The position numbers were made by a program, and so were the translations under genes. From a bacterium (GTDB taxonomy: Bacteria; Verrucomicrobiota; Kiritimatiellia; UBA8416), in assembly GCA_020048935.1 (NCBI GenBank), contig JAIFLS010000152.1, positions 1-10,109 on the forward strand: DNA of 10,109 bases. Direction: 5' to 3'. Shown one piece after another: positions 1-6,454 of the stretch. The stretch's first letter is position 1. Every line of letters starts with the position of its first letter. The notes beneath the pieces were generated by a model. It did no database searches, was not told where the DNA came from, and was given only the letters and a program-made list of their open reading frames with translations.

Positions 1-1262
1 ACTACCTCGGCCCGCGGAACCGCGATGTCGTGCACGGCGCCATGGAGGCCCTGGCGTCGGGGGATGCCCGACGGATCGGCGAGCTGATGACAGAGGCGCA
101 GGCCGCCTTCGATGCCGCCATGCAGCCGGCCTGCCCCTCGCAGCTTACCGCCCCCGTGCTCCATCGCCTTCTGACCTACAAGCCTCTGCAGCCTTTCATC
201 TATGGCGGAAAGGGCGTCGGCTCGCAGGGCGACGGCACCGCGCAACTGATCGCCCGCGACCGCAGCTCGCTGCTCAAGGCCATCGAGATCATCAAGCGCG
301 ACCTTAAGATGCCATGCCTGGAGCTGGTGATCCGCTCCGGACGGCGCGTGCGCAAGGCGGTCATCCCGGCCGCCGGGTTCGGCACACGCCTCTTCCCGGC
401 CACCAAGGCCGTGAAAAAGGAGCTTTTTCCGGTCATCGACCGCGAAGGGCGTGCCAAGCCGGTGATCCTGACGATTGTCGAGGAGGCGCTCAGTGCCGGC
501 ATCGAGGAAGTCTGCATCATCGTGCAAAGCCAGGACCGCGACCTGTTCGAGGAGATATTCTGCATGCCGCCGACGATCGAGAACTTCAACAAGCTCAGCC
601 GCGAACAGCAGCGCTATTGCCAGTACCTGACCGATATCGGCAACCGGATCACCTTCCTCGCGCAGGACACGCAGGAAGGCTTCGGCCACGCGGTGCACTG
701 CGCCAAGGACTGGGTCGGCAAGGAACCGTTCCTGCTGCTGCTCGGCGACCATCTCTATACCAGCAACACCACGGAATCCTGTGCCCGGCAGCTTATCGAT
801 GTCTATGAGAAATCCGGGCGCAGCGTCGTGGGCGTGGAAACCGCTCCCGGCGAGCAGGTCCATCACTTCGGCTGCGTGGCGGGAAGCTGGTCGGAAAAGG
901 GACGGACCCTGGATATCTCCGAATTCGCCGAGAAACCGGATGCCGCCTACGCGGCGGAACACCTGCATGTCGAAGGCATGGGCAAGAACGAATTCATGAC
1001 CGTGTTCGGCCAGTACGTGCTGACACCCAAGGTATTCGACTTCCTGGACGAGAACATCCGGCGCAACCTGCGCGAGCGCGGCGAGTTCCAACTGACATCC
1101 TGCCTGGACCGCGTCAGGCAGGAGGAGGGATTCACCGCCTGCCGTGTACGCGGTCAGCGCCACGACATCGGCAATCCTCAAGCCTACATGCGCAGCCTTT
1201 GCGAATTCGCGGAGGCGGCAGCAAGCTGCCCACAAGTGCGGCATGCGAGAACAGAGGGATAA
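1..1262 (+). CDS. GHMP sugar kinase C-terminus fused to GalU-like UTP-sugar-1-phosphate uridylyltransferase (5' partial)
   Basis: The frame is open to the left edge (first whole codon at 3, reading YLGPRNRDVV into the GTG at 30), so the gene starts upstream; it ends with TAA at 1260-1262. Residues here are counted from codon 30. Residues 1-105 look like the C-terminal domain of a GHMP-family small-molecule kinase, with the glycine-rich stretch GGKGVGSQGDG at 59-69. From about 108 a GalU-type nucleotidyltransferase begins: AAGFGTRLFPATKAVKKE at 114-131, GFGHAV at 217-222, LLLGDHLY at 236-243, FGQYVLTP at 326-333 and DIGNP at 379-383. GalU enzymes join a sugar-1-phosphate to UTP. A kinase fused to such an enzyme would phosphorylate a free sugar at C1 and then make the UDP-sugar, as Bacteroides FKP does for GDP-fucose with its domains in the opposite order. 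The sugar cannot be read from this fragment (galactose, glucuronate and others are possible). The catalytic N-terminal half of the kinase is outside the window. The uridylyltransferase call is firm; the kinase call is moderate. Confidence 0.85.
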   Translation, partial: YLGPRNRDVVHGAMEALASGDARRIGELMTEAQAAFDAAMQPACPSQLTAPVLHRLLTYKPLQPFIYGGKGVGSQGDGTAQLIARDRSSLLKAIEIIKRDLKMPCLELVIRSGRRVRKAVIPAAGFGTRLFPATKAVKKELFPVIDREGRAKPVILTIVEEALSAGIEEVCIIVQSQDRDLFEEIFCMPPTIENFNKLSREQQRYCQYLTDIGNRITFLAQDTQEGFGHAVHCAKDWVGKEPFLLLLGDHLYTSNTTESCARQLIDVYEKSGRSVVGVETAPGEQVHHFGCVAGSWSEKGRTLDISEFAEKPDAAYAAEHLHVEGMGKNEFMTVFGQYVLTPKVFDFLDENIRRNLRERGEFQLTSCLDRVRQEEGFTACRVRGQRHDIGNPQAYMRSLCEFAEAAASCPQVRHARTEG

Positions 1263-1282
1263 CGTTCTTGTAATATATTCAT

Positions 1283-1308
1283 CACGAAGATACGAAGACC
1301 ACGAAGAC
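1283..1308 (+). repeat. Three close copies of ACGAAGA
   Basis: ACGAAGA occurs at 1284-1290, 1292-1298 and 1301-1307, at spacings of 8 and 9 bases; two of the copies are preceded by C and followed by T or C. From memory, similar CACGAAG-rich short repeats are scattered in intergenic regions of several environmental bacterial genomes, PVC members among them. That link is recollection and was not tested. The copies lie between the AT-rich stretch and the gmd ribosome site, so they would be in the 5' untranslated leader if transcription starts near 1280. Confidence 0.6.
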
Positions 1309-1329
1309 TCAACGTCAACATGCAACAAC

Positions 1330-1333
1330 AAGG
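1330..1333 (+). promoter_or_regulatory. Ribosome binding site of gmd
   Basis: AAGG lies six bases before the ATG at 1340. It is short but well spaced and supports that start. Confidence 0.55.
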
Positions 1334-1339
1334 CAACCT

Positions 1340-2386
1340 ATGAGTACAGAAGCGAAGAAGGCACTGATCACCGGCATTACCGGGCAGGATGGATCCTACC
1401 TGGCCGAACTGCTGCTGTCGAAAGGCTACGAGGTCCACGGCATCAAACGCCGCGCCAGCTCCTTTAATACCGCGCGGGTCGATCACCTGCACGCGTATCG
1501 CGGCGAGAACCAGACACGGTTGCACCTGCATTACGGAGACCTGACCGATTCCAGCAACCTGAACCGCCTGATCGAGAAAATCCGGCCTGCGGAGATCTAC
1601 AACCTTGGCGCACAATCACACGTGCAGGTATCCTTCGAAGTGCCGGAGTACACGGCGGATGTCGACGCAACCGGCACCTTGCGCCTGCTGGATGCCATTC
1701 GCGAGACCGGACTGAACTGCCGATTCTACCAGGCTTCCACCTCTGAACTCTTCGGGCAGGTGCAGGAGGTGCCGCAAACCGAGAAGACGCCGTTTTATCC
1801 GCGCTCGCCCTATGGCGTCGCCAAACTGTACGCCTACTGGATCACGGTGAACTATCGCGAGGCCTACGGCCTGCACGCCAGCAACGGGATCCTTTTCAAT
1901 CACGAGTCCCCCCGCCGCGGGGCCACCTTCGTAACCCGCAAGATTTCACGGGCCGTGGCGCAGATCCAGGCAGGCCGCCAGGACTGCCTGTACATGGGCA
2001 ACATCGACGCCCGCCGCGACTGGGGCTTTGCCGGCGATTTCGTCGAGGCGATGTGGTTGATGCTCCAGCAGGACAAACCGGAAGACTTCGTCATCGCCAC
2101 CGGCGAGATGCACTCGGTACGCGAATTCATCGAACTGGCCTTCGCCCATGCGGGGGTTACGATCACCTGGAAGGGTAAAGGCGTCGAGGAGACCGGTCAG
2201 GATCAGGCGACCGGCAAGACGCTGGTTCGCATCGACCCGCAGTATTATCGCCCGGCGGAAGTCGAGCAACTGCTCGGCGACCCCACCAAGGCGCGTACGA
2301 AGCTCAATTGGGTACCCAAGGTCAAATTCCGCGAACTGGTCAGCATGATGGTGGAAGCCGACCTCAACGGCGAAGGGATTGAATGA
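1340..2386 (+). CDS. gmd: GDP-mannose 4,6-dehydratase
   Basis: This cytosolic extended short-chain dehydrogenase/reductase converts GDP-D-mannose to GDP-4-keto-6-deoxy-D-mannose, the branch point for GDP-L-fucose, GDP-D-rhamnose and related 6-deoxy sugars. At 348 residues it is a normal length. It starts with the NADP-binding loop TGITGQDGSYLAE (11-23) and the Gmd-typical GIKRRASSFNTARVDHL (34-50). The active-site segment is QASTSELFGQ (131-140), giving Thr134 and Glu136, with Tyr158 and Lys162 in YGVAK. The later blocks NHESPRRG (187-194) and MGNIDARRDWGFAGDFVEAMW (219-239) are hallmarks of the family, and the C-terminus RPAEVEQLLGDPTKA (304-318) is canonical. All expected catalytic residues are present. 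It overlaps rmlD by four bases. The mannose-1-phosphate pathway genes and a dedicated reductase for the Gmd product are not in the window, so the final GDP-sugar is unknown. Confidence 0.97.
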   Translation: MSTEAKKALITGITGQDGSYLAELLLSKGYEVHGIKRRASSFNTARVDHLHAYRGENQTRLHLHYGDLTDSSNLNRLIEKIRPAEIYNLGAQSHVQVSFEVPEYTADVDATGTLRLLDAIRETGLNCRFYQASTSELFGQVQEVPQTEKTPFYPRSPYGVAKLYAYWITVNYREAYGLHASNGILFNHESPRRGATFVTRKISRAVAQIQAGRQDCLYMGNIDARRDWGFAGDFVEAMWLMLQQDKPEDFVIATGEMHSVREFIELAFAHAGVTITWKGKGVEETGQDQATGKTLVRIDPQYYRPAEVEQLLGDPTKARTKLNWVPKVKFRELVSMMVEADLNGEGIE

Positions 2387-3246
2387 AGGTTCTGATCACA
2401 GGCGCATCCGGTCAGCTCGCACGGGCGTTTATCCGGCGTTTCCAGCAGGACGGCACGACGTTCCTGGCCCCGCCGGAAGCGCAGCTCGACATCACCGATG
2501 CCGGCATCGTCGGGGCGGCGGTCTCCGCCTTCCGACCCGATGTGATCATCAATGGTGCCGCCTACAACAACGTCGATGCGGCCGAAAAGACACCCGAGGT
2601 CGCGTTCCGGGTCAATCGCGACGCGGTCGGCATCCTGGCGGATGCCGCGCGGCAGCACGGAGTGCGCCTGGTGCACTTCGGCTCGGATTATGTGTTTGAC
2701 GGCACGACCCAGACGCCTTACGACGAGACCTCCTCCACCGCGCCGCTGAACGTCTACGGGCAGAGCAAGCTGGAGGGGGAAGCCGCGGCCCTGGCGGGTG
2801 GCCCCGGTAGCCTGTTGCTGCGGACAAGCTGGGTATTCGGCGACGGCACGCAGAACTTCTTCTGGAAACTGCGCGAGTGGTGCCGCGACAGGAAATCCAT
2901 CCGCGTCGTCTGGGACCAGATTGCCGCGCCAACCTATACCGAGGACATCGTGACCGTCACGCTCAAGGCCCTGGAACAGGGGCTGTCGGGACGCTGGCAC
3001 CTGACCAACTCCGGCTATGCCAGCCGGTTCGAGACCGCGCGCGTATTCCTGCGCGAGATCGGCATGGACTGCACGGTGATCCCCGTCGGCTCCGACGCCT
3101 TCCCCTCCCCTGCCCGTCGCCCGTTCTTTTCCGTCATGAGCAACCGTCGCCTGACGGAGCGCCTCCAAACCCGTATCCCGGACTGGGAGGACGCGGTCGC
3201 CCGTTTCGCCCGCGCACTCGAAGCCGCACCCACGGACGCCCCATGA
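2383..3246 (+). CDS. rmlD: dTDP-4-dehydrorhamnose reductase
   Basis: RmlD performs the last step of dTDP-L-rhamnose synthesis, the NAD(P)H-dependent reduction of dTDP-4-dehydro-L-rhamnose. The 287-residue length is typical. Residues 1-15 carry the nucleotide loop GASGQLA, followed by NGAAYNNVDAAEKTPE (57-72), the family segment GSDYVFDG (100-107), and the catalytic Tyr125 and Lys129 in VYGQSKLEGE. The stretch DQIAAPTYTEDI (178-189) fits the RmlD substrate-binding region. The ATG at 2383 overlaps the gmd stop (ATGA), and the TGA at 3244 overlaps the cysC start in the same way, so translation is probably coupled on both sides. Because it directly follows gmd, one could ask whether it also reduces the GDP-4-keto sugar. 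The sequence resembles RmlD, and the complete rmlA, rmlB and rmlC set nearby makes the dTDP-sugar role far more likely. Confidence 0.93.
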   Translation: MKVLITGASGQLARAFIRRFQQDGTTFLAPPEAQLDITDAGIVGAAVSAFRPDVIINGAAYNNVDAAEKTPEVAFRVNRDAVGILADAARQHGVRLVHFGSDYVFDGTTQTPYDETSSTAPLNVYGQSKLEGEAAALAGGPGSLLLRTSWVFGDGTQNFFWKLREWCRDRKSIRVVWDQIAAPTYTEDIVTVTLKALEQGLSGRWHLTNSGYASRFETARVFLREIGMDCTVIPVGSDAFPSPARRPFFSVMSNRRLTERLQTRIPDWEDAVARFARALEAAPTDAP

Positions 3247-3893
3247 ACCCGAAATCAGAGAATATAGTCTGGCATGCGGCAAGTGTCACTGCGGATGACC
3301 GGCGTCGCGTCATGAATCAACAGGGTTGCGTACTCTGGATGAGCGGACTCAGCGGTTCCGGCAAGTCCACGATTGCACGGGCCTTGGAAAACGCGCTGCT
3401 ACAGCTCGGGCATGCCGCCTATGTACTCGATGGCGACAACATCCGTCACGGGCTGAACGCCGACCTCGATTTCTCCCCCGCCGCACGATCCGAGAACATC
3501 CGCCGGGTAGCCGAGGTTGCCGCGCTGTTCGCCGAGGCCGGCCTGATCACCATCACGGCGTTCATCTCACCCTATGCCGCCGACCGTCAACGCGCCCGCG
3601 ACATCATCACCGGCACGGGCTCCGGAACCGGCGGACGTGCATCCGGACGGTTTTTCGAGGTGTTCGTCAACACCCCGCTGGCGGTTTGCGAGAGCCGCGA
3701 TCCCAAGGCGCTTTACGCCAAGGCACGGGCAGGCGAGATACCGGACTTCACCGGCATCAGCTCCCCGTTCGAGGCACCGGCATCACCCGACCTAGAGTTG
3801 CCGACCGCGACCATGACGGTTGAGACAGCGGTTCGTCGTGTCATCGGCCATCTTGAGAAAACCGGTATACTGACAACGAAAGGAGAGGCATGA
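3243..3893 (+). CDS. cysC: Adenylyl-sulfate (APS) kinase
   Basis: APS kinase phosphorylates adenosine 5'-phosphosulfate with ATP to give PAPS, the sulfate donor for sulfotransferases and a substrate for assimilatory sulfate reduction. The protein has 216 residues. NIVWH near the N-terminus (7-11) is typical of the family and supports the ATG at 3243, although the same frame stays open upstream and another ATG lies at 3312. The P-loop is GLSGSGKST (35-43), followed by DGDNIRHGLNADLDFS (63-78), RSENIRRVAEVA (82-93) and FISPYAADR (107-115); Ser109 matches the classical phosphoserine site. Then come DPKALYAKARAGEIPDFTGI (153-172) and PFEAP (175-179). A glycine-rich stretch GTGSGTGG (124-131) looks like a small insertion relative to usual family members. 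No cysD, cysN or sulfotransferase is nearby. Both ends overlap rml genes by four bases, suggesting that PAPS is made together with the sugar donors. Confidence 0.95.
   Translation: MNPKSENIVWHAASVTADDRRRVMNQQGCVLWMSGLSGSGKSTIARALENALLQLGHAAYVLDGDNIRHGLNADLDFSPAARSENIRRVAEVAALFAEAGLITITAFISPYAADRQRARDIITGTGSGTGGRASGRFFEVFVNTPLAVCESRDPKALYAKARAGEIPDFTGISSPFEAPASPDLELPTATMTVETAVRRVIGHLEKTGILTTKGEA
3880..3888 (+). promoter_or_regulatory. Ribosome binding site of rmlC
   Basis: AAGGAGAGG sits just before the ATG at 3890, inside the 3' end of cysC. It is one of the strongest Shine-Dalgarno sequences in the window. RmlC therefore probably initiates independently as well as by coupling through the ATGA overlap. 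Confidence 0.75.
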
Positions 3894-4438
3894 CCAAAAC
3901 CGAGACCGGTGTCCATGGCGTATTCCTGCTTGATCCCGTGCTGCACGGGGACGAACGCGGCTTCTTCATGGAAGTCTGGAACCGCAGCACATTCGCGGAC
4001 CTTGGCATCCCGGACATCTTCGTGCAGGACAACCACTCTCGTTCCGTCGGCGGCACGCTGCGCGGCCTGCATTACCAGATCCAGCATCCGCAGGGGAAAC
4101 TCGTGCGCGTGATTGCCGGTGAGGTCTTCGACGTGGCGGTCGACCTGCGTCGCGGCTCCCCGACCTTCGGCCAGTGGACCGGGGCGATCCTCAGCGAGCA
4201 GAACCGCCGCATGATGTGGGTCCCGCCCGGCATGGCACACGGGTTCTACGTGACGAGTGCCCATGCGGAGTTCGTCTATAAATGTACCGATTCATACATG
4301 CCGCAGCACGAACGGGCACTGCGCTGGGATGACCCTGCTCTCTCGATCGCCTGGCCGCTGCACGATGGACTCCCCCCACTGCTCTCGGCCAAGGACCGAG
4401 CCGCCTCACTTCTGGCGGATGCTGAATTGTTTGACTGA
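3890..4438 (+). CDS. rmlC: dTDP-4-dehydrorhamnose 3,5-epimerase
   Basis: RmlC is a cupin-fold dimeric epimerase that inverts C3 and C5 of dTDP-4-dehydro-6-deoxy-D-glucose, giving the substrate of RmlD. The 182 residues match the family. Visible blocks are DERGFFMEVWN (21-31), QDNHSRS (46-52), RGLHYQ (58-63) with the catalytic base His61, GEVFDVAVDLRRGSPTFG (77-94), VPPGMAHGFYV (111-121) and EFVYKCTDSYMPQHE (127-141), in which Tyr136 corresponds to the catalytic tyrosine. RWDDPALSIAWP (145-156) supplies the conserved aspartate region. It begins four bases inside cysC and is separated from rmlB by 13 bases. All key residues are present and I see no sign of damage. Confidence 0.95.
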   Translation: MTKTETGVHGVFLLDPVLHGDERGFFMEVWNRSTFADLGIPDIFVQDNHSRSVGGTLRGLHYQIQHPQGKLVRVIAGEVFDVAVDLRRGSPTFGQWTGAILSEQNRRMMWVPPGMAHGFYVTSAHAEFVYKCTDSYMPQHERALRWDDPALSIAWPLHDGLPPLLSAKDRAASLLADAELFD

Positions 4439-4442
4439 AAGG
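4438..4442 (+). promoter_or_regulatory. Ribosome binding site of rmlB
   Basis: AAAGG begins at the last base of the rmlC stop codon and lies nine bases before the ATG at 4452. This supports 4452 over both the open frame further upstream and the in-frame ATG at 4467. Confidence 0.5.
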
Positions 4443-4451
4443 TGCATTAGG

Positions 4452-5528
4452 ATGCAGAATACCCCCATGAATCCAGAACGTATCATCGTCACAGGCGGCG
4501 CCGGCTTTATCGGCTCCGCCGTGGTGCGGAACCTGATCCGGCATAGCGGGGCCGAGGTGCTGAACCTCGACTGCCTGACCTATGCCGGCAACCTGGAATC
4601 CCTGAAGGAGGTTAGCGACTCGCCGCGCTACCGGTTCAGCCGGACGGACATCACCGATGCTGCCGCCGTGCAGCGGGTCATCGACGACTGGAAACCGGAC
4701 GCGATCATGCACCTGGCCGCCGAGTCGCATGTCGACCGGTCGATTGACGGACCGGCCGCGTTCGTGATGACCAATGTGGTCGGCACCTTCAACCTGCTCG
4801 CCGCCGCCCGGCAGTATCGCGATCGACTTCCTCAGCCGCAGCGCGACAGCTTCCGCTTCCTGCACATTTCCACCGACGAGGTCTACGGCTCGCTCGGGGC
4901 GGAAGGGCTGTTCACCGAACAGACGCCCTACGACCCGCGCTCGCCGTACTCCGCCAGCAAGGCGGCTTCGGATCATTTCGTGCAGGCCTGGGGGCATACC
5001 TACGGACTGCCCGTGCTGATCACCAACTGCTCCAACAACTACGGCCCGTACCACTTCCCCGAGAAGCTGATCCCGCTGGTGATTCTCAACGCGCTCGACG
5101 AGAAGCCGCTGCCGGTCTACGGGCGCGGCGAGAACGTGCGCGACTGGCTGCATGTCGAGGATCATGCACGCGCCCTGTGCCTGGTGCTGGTCAAAGGAAC
5201 ACCGGGCCGCACGTACAACGTCGGCGGCAGCAACGAGCGCACCAACCTCCAGGTGGTGCAGACGATTTGCGACATCCTGGATGAACGCCGCCCGCGCGCC
5301 TGCGGACGCCCGTACCGCGACCTGATCCACTTTGTCACAGACCGGCCCGGCCACGACCTTCGCTACGCCATCGATGCCACCCGCCTGAAAACCGAGCTTG
5401 GCTGGGAACCGCAATATGACTTCGACACCGGCATCCGCGCCACGGTTGACTGGTATCTGGCCAATGACTGGTGGTGGCGTCCGATCCGGGAAAACAAATA
5501 CGCAGGCGAACGACTGGGAGGGAAATAG
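4452..5528 (+). CDS. rmlB: dTDP-glucose 4,6-dehydratase
   Basis: RmlB converts dTDP-D-glucose to dTDP-4-dehydro-6-deoxy-D-glucose using tightly bound NAD+. From the ATG at 4452 the product has 358 residues, normal for the family; the frame is open 65 codons further upstream but that part overlaps rmlC and resembles nothing. Motifs are TGGAGFIGS (14-22), LNLDCLTYAGNLESL (37-51), HLAAESHVDRSI (87-98), the catalytic STDEVYG (140-146) with Thr141, Asp142 and Glu143, and YSASKAASD (166-174) with Tyr166 and Lys170. NCSNNYGPYHFPEKLIPL (192-209) and YGRGENVRDWLHVEDHARAL (223-242) are very characteristic RmlB blocks. A second possible start at 4467 would remove only five residues. The stop is TAG, with only two bases before the next ATG. 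Confidence 0.96.
   Translation: MQNTPMNPERIIVTGGAGFIGSAVVRNLIRHSGAEVLNLDCLTYAGNLESLKEVSDSPRYRFSRTDITDAAAVQRVIDDWKPDAIMHLAAESHVDRSIDGPAAFVMTNVVGTFNLLAAARQYRDRLPQPQRDSFRFLHISTDEVYGSLGAEGLFTEQTPYDPRSPYSASKAASDHFVQAWGHTYGLPVLITNCSNNYGPYHFPEKLIPLVILNALDEKPLPVYGRGENVRDWLHVEDHARALCLVLVKGTPGRTYNVGGSNERTNLQVVQTICDILDERRPRACGRPYRDLIHFVTDRPGHDLRYAIDATRLKTELGWEPQYDFDTGIRATVDWYLANDWWWRPIRENKYAGERLGGK
5516..5522 (+). promoter_or_regulatory. Ribosome binding site of rmlA
   Basis: GGGAGGG lies eight bases before the ATG at 5531, within the last codons of rmlB. It decides the start in favour of 5531 and against the longer open frame from 5471. Confidence 0.7.
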
Positions 5529-5530
5529 GC

Positions 5531-6454
5531 ATGAAACGAAAAGGTATCATCCTGGCTGGCGGGGCTGGCACTCGGCTCCACCCGATCACACTGGTAATCA
5601 GCAAGCAGATCCTGCCCATCTACGACAAGCCCATGATCTATTACCCGCTGACAACCCTGATGCTGGCGGGAATACGGGATATCCTGGTGATCAGCACCCC
5701 GCAGGACACCCCGATGTTCGAGAAACTCCTCGGCGACGGCTCGCAGTGGGGCATCTCCCTGCAATACGCGGTCCAGCCGTCTCCGGACGGTCTGGCGCAG
5801 GCGTTCATCATCGGCAAGGACTTTATCGGCAGCGACAACGTCACCCTGATCCTTGGCGACAATATCTTCTACGGCAACACCTTGACGACCCTGCTGGCCG
5901 ATGCAGCCCGCCAGGAGACGGGCGCAACCGTGTTCGCCTACCCCGTCACCGACCCGCAGCGCTACGGCGTCGTGGCCTTCGATGCCGCGGGCCGCGCCAC
6001 CAGCATCGAGGAAAAGCCAGCAGTTCCGCAATCGCGCTACGCCGTAACCGGACTCTATTTCTACGACAACCAGGTCGTGGAGATCGCGCATGCTGTCAAG
6101 CCTTCGGCACGGGGCGAACTCGAGATCACAACCGTCAACGAACATTACCTGCATGCAGGTCAGCTCGACGTCAAGGTCATGGGCCGCGGCATGGCATGGC
6201 TGGACACCGGCACCCACGAATCCTTTCTGGAGGCGGGGACCTTTGTATCAACGATCGAGAAGCGCCAGGGGCTAAAGATCGCCTGCCCTGAGGAAATCGC
6301 CTGGCACCGGAAATGGATCAGCGACGAAGAGCTGCTCAGCGTTGCCGGGCGATACGGCAAGAGCCAGTACGGCCAGTACCTGCGCAACCAGCTTGAATAC
6401 GAGACCCGGTCGCGTCCCCAGCCAGGAACACGCACAGATAAGGATTCGCATTGA
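5531..6454 (+). CDS. rmlA: Glucose-1-phosphate thymidylyltransferase
   Basis: RmlA joins glucose-1-phosphate and dTTP to give dTDP-glucose and is the entry point and usual feedback-control point of the rhamnose pathway. The product from 5531 has 307 residues, slightly longer than the usual 290 or so because of a polar tail after about residue 292. The N-terminal signature GGAGTRLHPIT (10-20) is followed by SKQILPIYDKPMIYYPL (24-40), STPQD (55-59), SPDGLAQAF (84-92), LILGDNIFYG (106-115), IEEKP (159-163), YAVTGLYFYD (170-179), GELEITTVN (195-203) and MAWLDTGTHESF (221-232). Asp110 and Asp225 are the likely metal ligands. Its TGA overlaps the TTG start of the following dehydratase gene. Confidence 0.97.
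   Translation: MKRKGIILAGGAGTRLHPITLVISKQILPIYDKPMIYYPLTTLMLAGIRDILVISTPQDTPMFEKLLGDGSQWGISLQYAVQPSPDGLAQAFIIGKDFIGSDNVTLILGDNIFYGNTLTTLLADAARQETGATVFAYPVTDPQRYGVVAFDAAGRATSIEEKPAVPQSRYAVTGLYFYDNQVVEIAHAVKPSARGELEITTVNEHYLHAGQLDVKVMGRGMAWLDTGTHESFLEAGTFVSTIEKRQGLKIACPEEIAWHRKWISDEELLSVAGRYGKSQYGQYLRNQLEYETRSRPQPGTRTDKDSH
6440..6444 (+). promoter_or_regulatory. Ribosome binding site supporting the TTG start of the membrane dehydratase
   Basis: AAGGA lies six bases before the TTG at 6451, but 12 and 18 bases before the in-frame ATGs at 6457 and 6463. The spacing favours TTG, which would give a TTGA overlap with the rmlA stop. Confidence 0.5.

Larger units (their letters stand above)
1263..1339 (+). 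other. AT-rich intergenic gap upstream of the gmd operon
   Basis: This 77-base gap is the only spacer in the window longer than about 15 bases, so it is the likeliest place for an operon promoter. It is clearly more AT-rich than its surroundings and contains TAATAT at 1271-1276, which could act as a -10 element. I see no convincing -35 hexamer at 16-18 bases upstream, so I do not call a promoter. No terminator-like hairpin for the preceding gene is visible, so read-through from the fusion gene into gmd is possible. The gap also holds the ACGAAGA repeat, annotated separately. Confidence 0.5.

Noticed and set aside
1144..1467. Small plus-strand open frame spanning the gap before gmd
   Set aside because: It reads the end of the fusion gene and the start of gmd in another frame and runs through the ACGAAGA repeat; no ribosome site or motif supports it.
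2877..3242. Possible N-terminal extension of the APS kinase
   Set aside because: The extension is an out-of-frame reading of rmlD, arginine- and proline-rich and unlike any domain; family-typical sequence begins right after the ATG at 3243.
2245..3282. 345-codon minus-strand open frame opposite rmlD
   Set aside because: Antisense to rmlD with all its catalytic motifs; no motif or convincing ribosome site of its own.
4289..4301. Apparent loss of one tyrosine of the usual Tyr-Tyr pair in RmlC (TDSY)
   Set aside because: The catalytic tyrosine corresponds to the second position, which is kept as Tyr136; the first position varies in the family.
4191..5414. 407-codon minus-strand open frame opposite rmlC and rmlB
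   Set aside because: Antisense to motif-rich rmlC and rmlB; low-complexity composition typical of a shadow frame.
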